DNA of 64,000 bases from Flavobacterium sp. CFS9 (lineage in GTDB: Bacteria; Bacteroidota; Bacteroidia; Flavobacteriales; Flavobacteriaceae), in NCBI RefSeq assembly GCF_041154745.1, contig NZ_AP031573.1, forward strand, positions 3,038,001 through 3,102,000, in the 5' to 3' direction. The notes under the pieces are model-generated. The model had not been told where the DNA came from, searched no databases, and saw only the letters and a list, made by a program, of their open reading frames with translations. The translations under genes were made by a program, and so were the position numbers. Below are positions 62,192 to 64,000 of this stretch, in pieces (the first letter of the stretch is position 1; every line of letters begins with the position of its first letter).

Positions 62192-62222
62192 AGAGCCCGA
62201 GTGATAAACTCGGGCTTTTTCT
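62192..62222 (+). terminator. Intrinsic terminator between acnB and the second aconitase
   Basis: AGCCCGAGT (62194-62202) pairs with ACTCGGGCT (62208-62216), then a T-rich tail. Confidence 0.88.
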
Positions 62223-62287
62223 TTATTAACTCCTCTATTTTTTGTAACTTGGGATGTTCAAAAAAAAACACAAAAACAATTATACTT

Positions 62288-64000
62288 ATGGCTTTTGATA
62301 TTGAAATGATTAAAAAAGTGTATGAGAACATGCCCGGTCGTGTTGATAAAGCACGAGAGCTTGTTGGTCGTCCACTTACGTTAACAGAGAAAATTTTATA
62401 CAATCACCTTTGGGACGGAGCGCCGTCTCAGGTGTTTAAAAGAGGAGTAGATTATGTTGATTTTGCCCCGGATCGTGTAGCCTGTCAGGATGCAACAGCA
62501 CAGATGGCATTATTGCAGTTTATGCATGCCGGAAAATCTAAAGTAGCCGTACCGACAACAGTACACTGCGATCACCTGATTCAGGCAAAAGTAGATGCTG
62601 CAACTGATTTGGCAAGAGCAAAGACACAAAGTAACGAGGTTTTTGATTTCCTTTCATCAGTTTCTAATAAATACGGAATTGGTTTCTGGAAACCGGGAGC
62701 AGGAATTATTCATCAGGTGGTACTGGAGAATTATGCTTTCCCTGGCGGAATGATGATTGGTACCGATTCACATACCGTTAATGCAGGTGGTTTAGGAATG
62801 GTTGCTATTGGTGTTGGTGGAGCTGATGCCGTAGATGTAATGTCCGGGATGGCCTGGGAATTGAAGTTTCCAAAGTTAATCGGAGTAAAACTAACCGGTA
62901 AATTATCAGGATGGACAGCTCCAAAAGATGTTATTCTTAAAGTAGCCGGGATACTTACTGTAAAAGGTGGTACAGGGGCTATTGTAGAATATTTTGGAGA
63001 AGGAGCAACCTCTATGTCTTGTACCGGAAAAGGGACTATTTGTAACATGGGAGCAGAAATTGGAGCTACCACTTCAACTTTTGGTTATGATGCTTCTATG
63101 GGGCGTTACCTGCGTTCTACAAACAGAGCTGATGTTGCCGATGCTGCCGATAAAATTGCTTCTTATTTGACTGGAGATCCTGAAGTATATGCTAATCCTG
63201 AACAATATTTTGATCAGGTTATCGAAATTAATCTGTCTGAGTTAGAGCCGCATTTAAACGGTCCTTTCACGCCGGATTTGGCGACTCCAATTTCTAAAAT
63301 GAAAGAAGAAGCAATTAAAAACAACTGGCCATTACAAATTCAGGTAGGGTTAATTGGTTCTTGTACAAATTCCTCTTACGAAGATATTTCGCGTGCAGCT
63401 TCATTAGCAAGACAAGTTGCCGATAAGAATTTAAAAACAAAAGCAGAGTTTACGATAACTCCGGGTTCAGAAGTAGTGCGTTCCACTATTGAAAGAGACG
63501 GATTTATTGATACATTCCATAAAATTGGAGCAACCGTTTTTGCAAATGCCTGCGGACCATGTATTGGTATGTGGGACAGAGAAGGAGCAGAAAAAGAAGA
63601 AAGAAATACTATCGTTCACTCTTTCAATCGTAACTTCTCCAAACGTGCAGATGGAAATCCAAATACTTTAGCTTTTGTAGGTTCTCCGGAATTAGTAACG
63701 GCTATGGCTATTGCGGGTGATTTAGGATTCAATCCGTTAACAGATAAATTAATCAACGAAGAAGGAGAAGAAGTGATGTTGGATGCTCCAACAGGAGATG
63801 AACTTCCTTCAAAAGGTTTCTATGCCGAAGATCCGGGATTTCAGGCTCCCGCAGCAGACGGTTCAGGAGTTCAGGTTGTGGTAAACCCAACATCAGAACG
63901 TTTACAATTATTAGCGCCTTTTGACGCCTGGGACGGTAAAAACATTACGGGTGCTAAATTGTTGATCAAAGCATTTGGAAAATGTACGACCGACCACATT
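62288..64000 (+). CDS. Aconitate hydratase, mitochondrial-type (3' truncated)
   Basis: The ATG at 62288 opens a frame that runs without a stop to the window end (571 codons of what should be about 755). The protein resembles mitochondrial aconitase and not Acn[97 protein letters not shown] (first Fe-S Cys) and [12 protein letters not shown] (the second and third). It performs the same reaction as AcnB. It follows acnB by 127 bases, after a terminator, so it is probably transcribed separately. Confidence 0.94.
   Translation, partial: MAFDIEMIKKVYENMPGRVDKARELVGRPLTLTEKILYNHLWDGAPSQVFKRGVDYVDFAPDRVACQDATAQMALLQFMHAGKSKVAVPTTVHCDHLIQAKVDAATDLARAKTQSNEVFDFLSSVSNKYGIGFWKPGAGIIHQVVLENYAFPGGMMIGTDSHTVNAGGLGMVAIGVGGADAVDVMSGMAWELKFPKLIGVKLTGKLSGWTAPKDVILKVAGILTVKGGTGAIVEYFGEGATSMSCTGKGTICNMGAEIGATTSTFGYDASMGRYLRSTNRADVADAADKIASYLTGDPEVYANPEQYFDQVIEINLSELEPHLNGPFTPDLATPISKMKEEAIKNNWPLQIQVGLIGSCTNSSYEDISRAASLARQVADKNLKTKAEFTITPGSEVVRSTIERDGFIDTFHKIGATVFANACGPCIGMWDREGAEKEERNTIVHSFNRNFSKRADGNPNTLAFVGSPELVTAMAIAGDLGFNPLTDKLINEEGEEVMLDAPTGDELPSKGFYAEDPGFQAPAADGSGVQVVVNPTSERLQLLAPFDAWDGKNITGAKLLIKAFGKCTTDHI

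Overview
The window is 64 kb of an AT-rich chromosome from a flavobacterium (Bacteroidota, Flavobacteriaceae, most likely genus Flavobacterium). The evidence is a SusC/SusD pair with family-typical sequences, promoters of the Bacteroidota type (TTG, spacer of about 19, TAnnTTTG), almost no Shine-Dalgarno sequences before genes, DUF2851, DUF3467 and exosortase-N family genes, and the flavobacterial arrangement of the tuf-secE-nusG-rpl-rpo cluster. I see no prophage, insertion sequence or CRISPR array. Both edge genes are cut by the window: a glucosaminidase at the left and an aconitase at the right.

Layout. 1-8.4 kb: LysM glucosaminidase, hemL, a large secreted zinc metalloprotease, a Spy/CpxP-like periplasmic protein, a DUF4274 protein, D-lactate dehydrogenase and a lipoprotein. 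8.5-16.6 kb: lysS (minus strand), then a lipoprotein-lipB pair, an AraC-type regulator, an NAD(P)H quinone reductase, a Crp/Fnr-like regulator and a TonB-dependent receptor. 16.7-18.5 kb (minus strand): OmpA-type lipoprotein and rnhB. 18.9-25.7 kb: a SusC/SusD uptake pair and a putative porin. 25.8-32.8 kb: a CBS-domain cysteine/cystathionine synthase, DUF2851, PspC, an APC amino-acid permease, a ComEA-like HhH protein and an acyl-CoA dehydrogenase.

32.9-48.4 kb is the core information-processing block: rpsU, a Xer recombinase, hpf, tRNA-Thr, tRNA-Tyr, tRNA-Thr, tuf, tRNA-Trp, secE, nusG, rplK, rplA, rplJ, rplL, rpoB, rpoC and a DUF3467 gene. The rpsU gene carries a strong Shine-Dalgarno sequence, which is exceptional in this group and fits autoregulation through bS21. 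Several hairpins lie between the cluster genes and may set transcript ratios.

48.7-64 kb: prfC (minus), a lipoprotein alpha-amylase of the Pyrococcus/Thermococcus type (minus), a SurA-like PPIase, a MoxR ATPase, a two-gene exosortase-N system (a membrane VIT-domain protein ending in a PEP-CTERM-like tail, translationally coupled to its exosortase; minus), then acnB followed by a second, mitochondrial-type aconitase. The exosortase-N pair is the most distinctive self-contained system in the window: one sorting enzyme encoded next to its apparent single substrate, with no exopolysaccharide genes around it. The families have been named computationally; I know of no demonstrated function.

Smaller features worth attention are several kinds of intergenic repeat (CAGT-rich repeats, a perfect 33-bp palindrome, GCTCC-nnn-GGAGC hairpins), two LacI-like operator palindromes, a gene-free stretch between two terminators that could encode a small RNA, and a hairpin plus T-tract placed directly at the start of the tRNA-tuf transcript.
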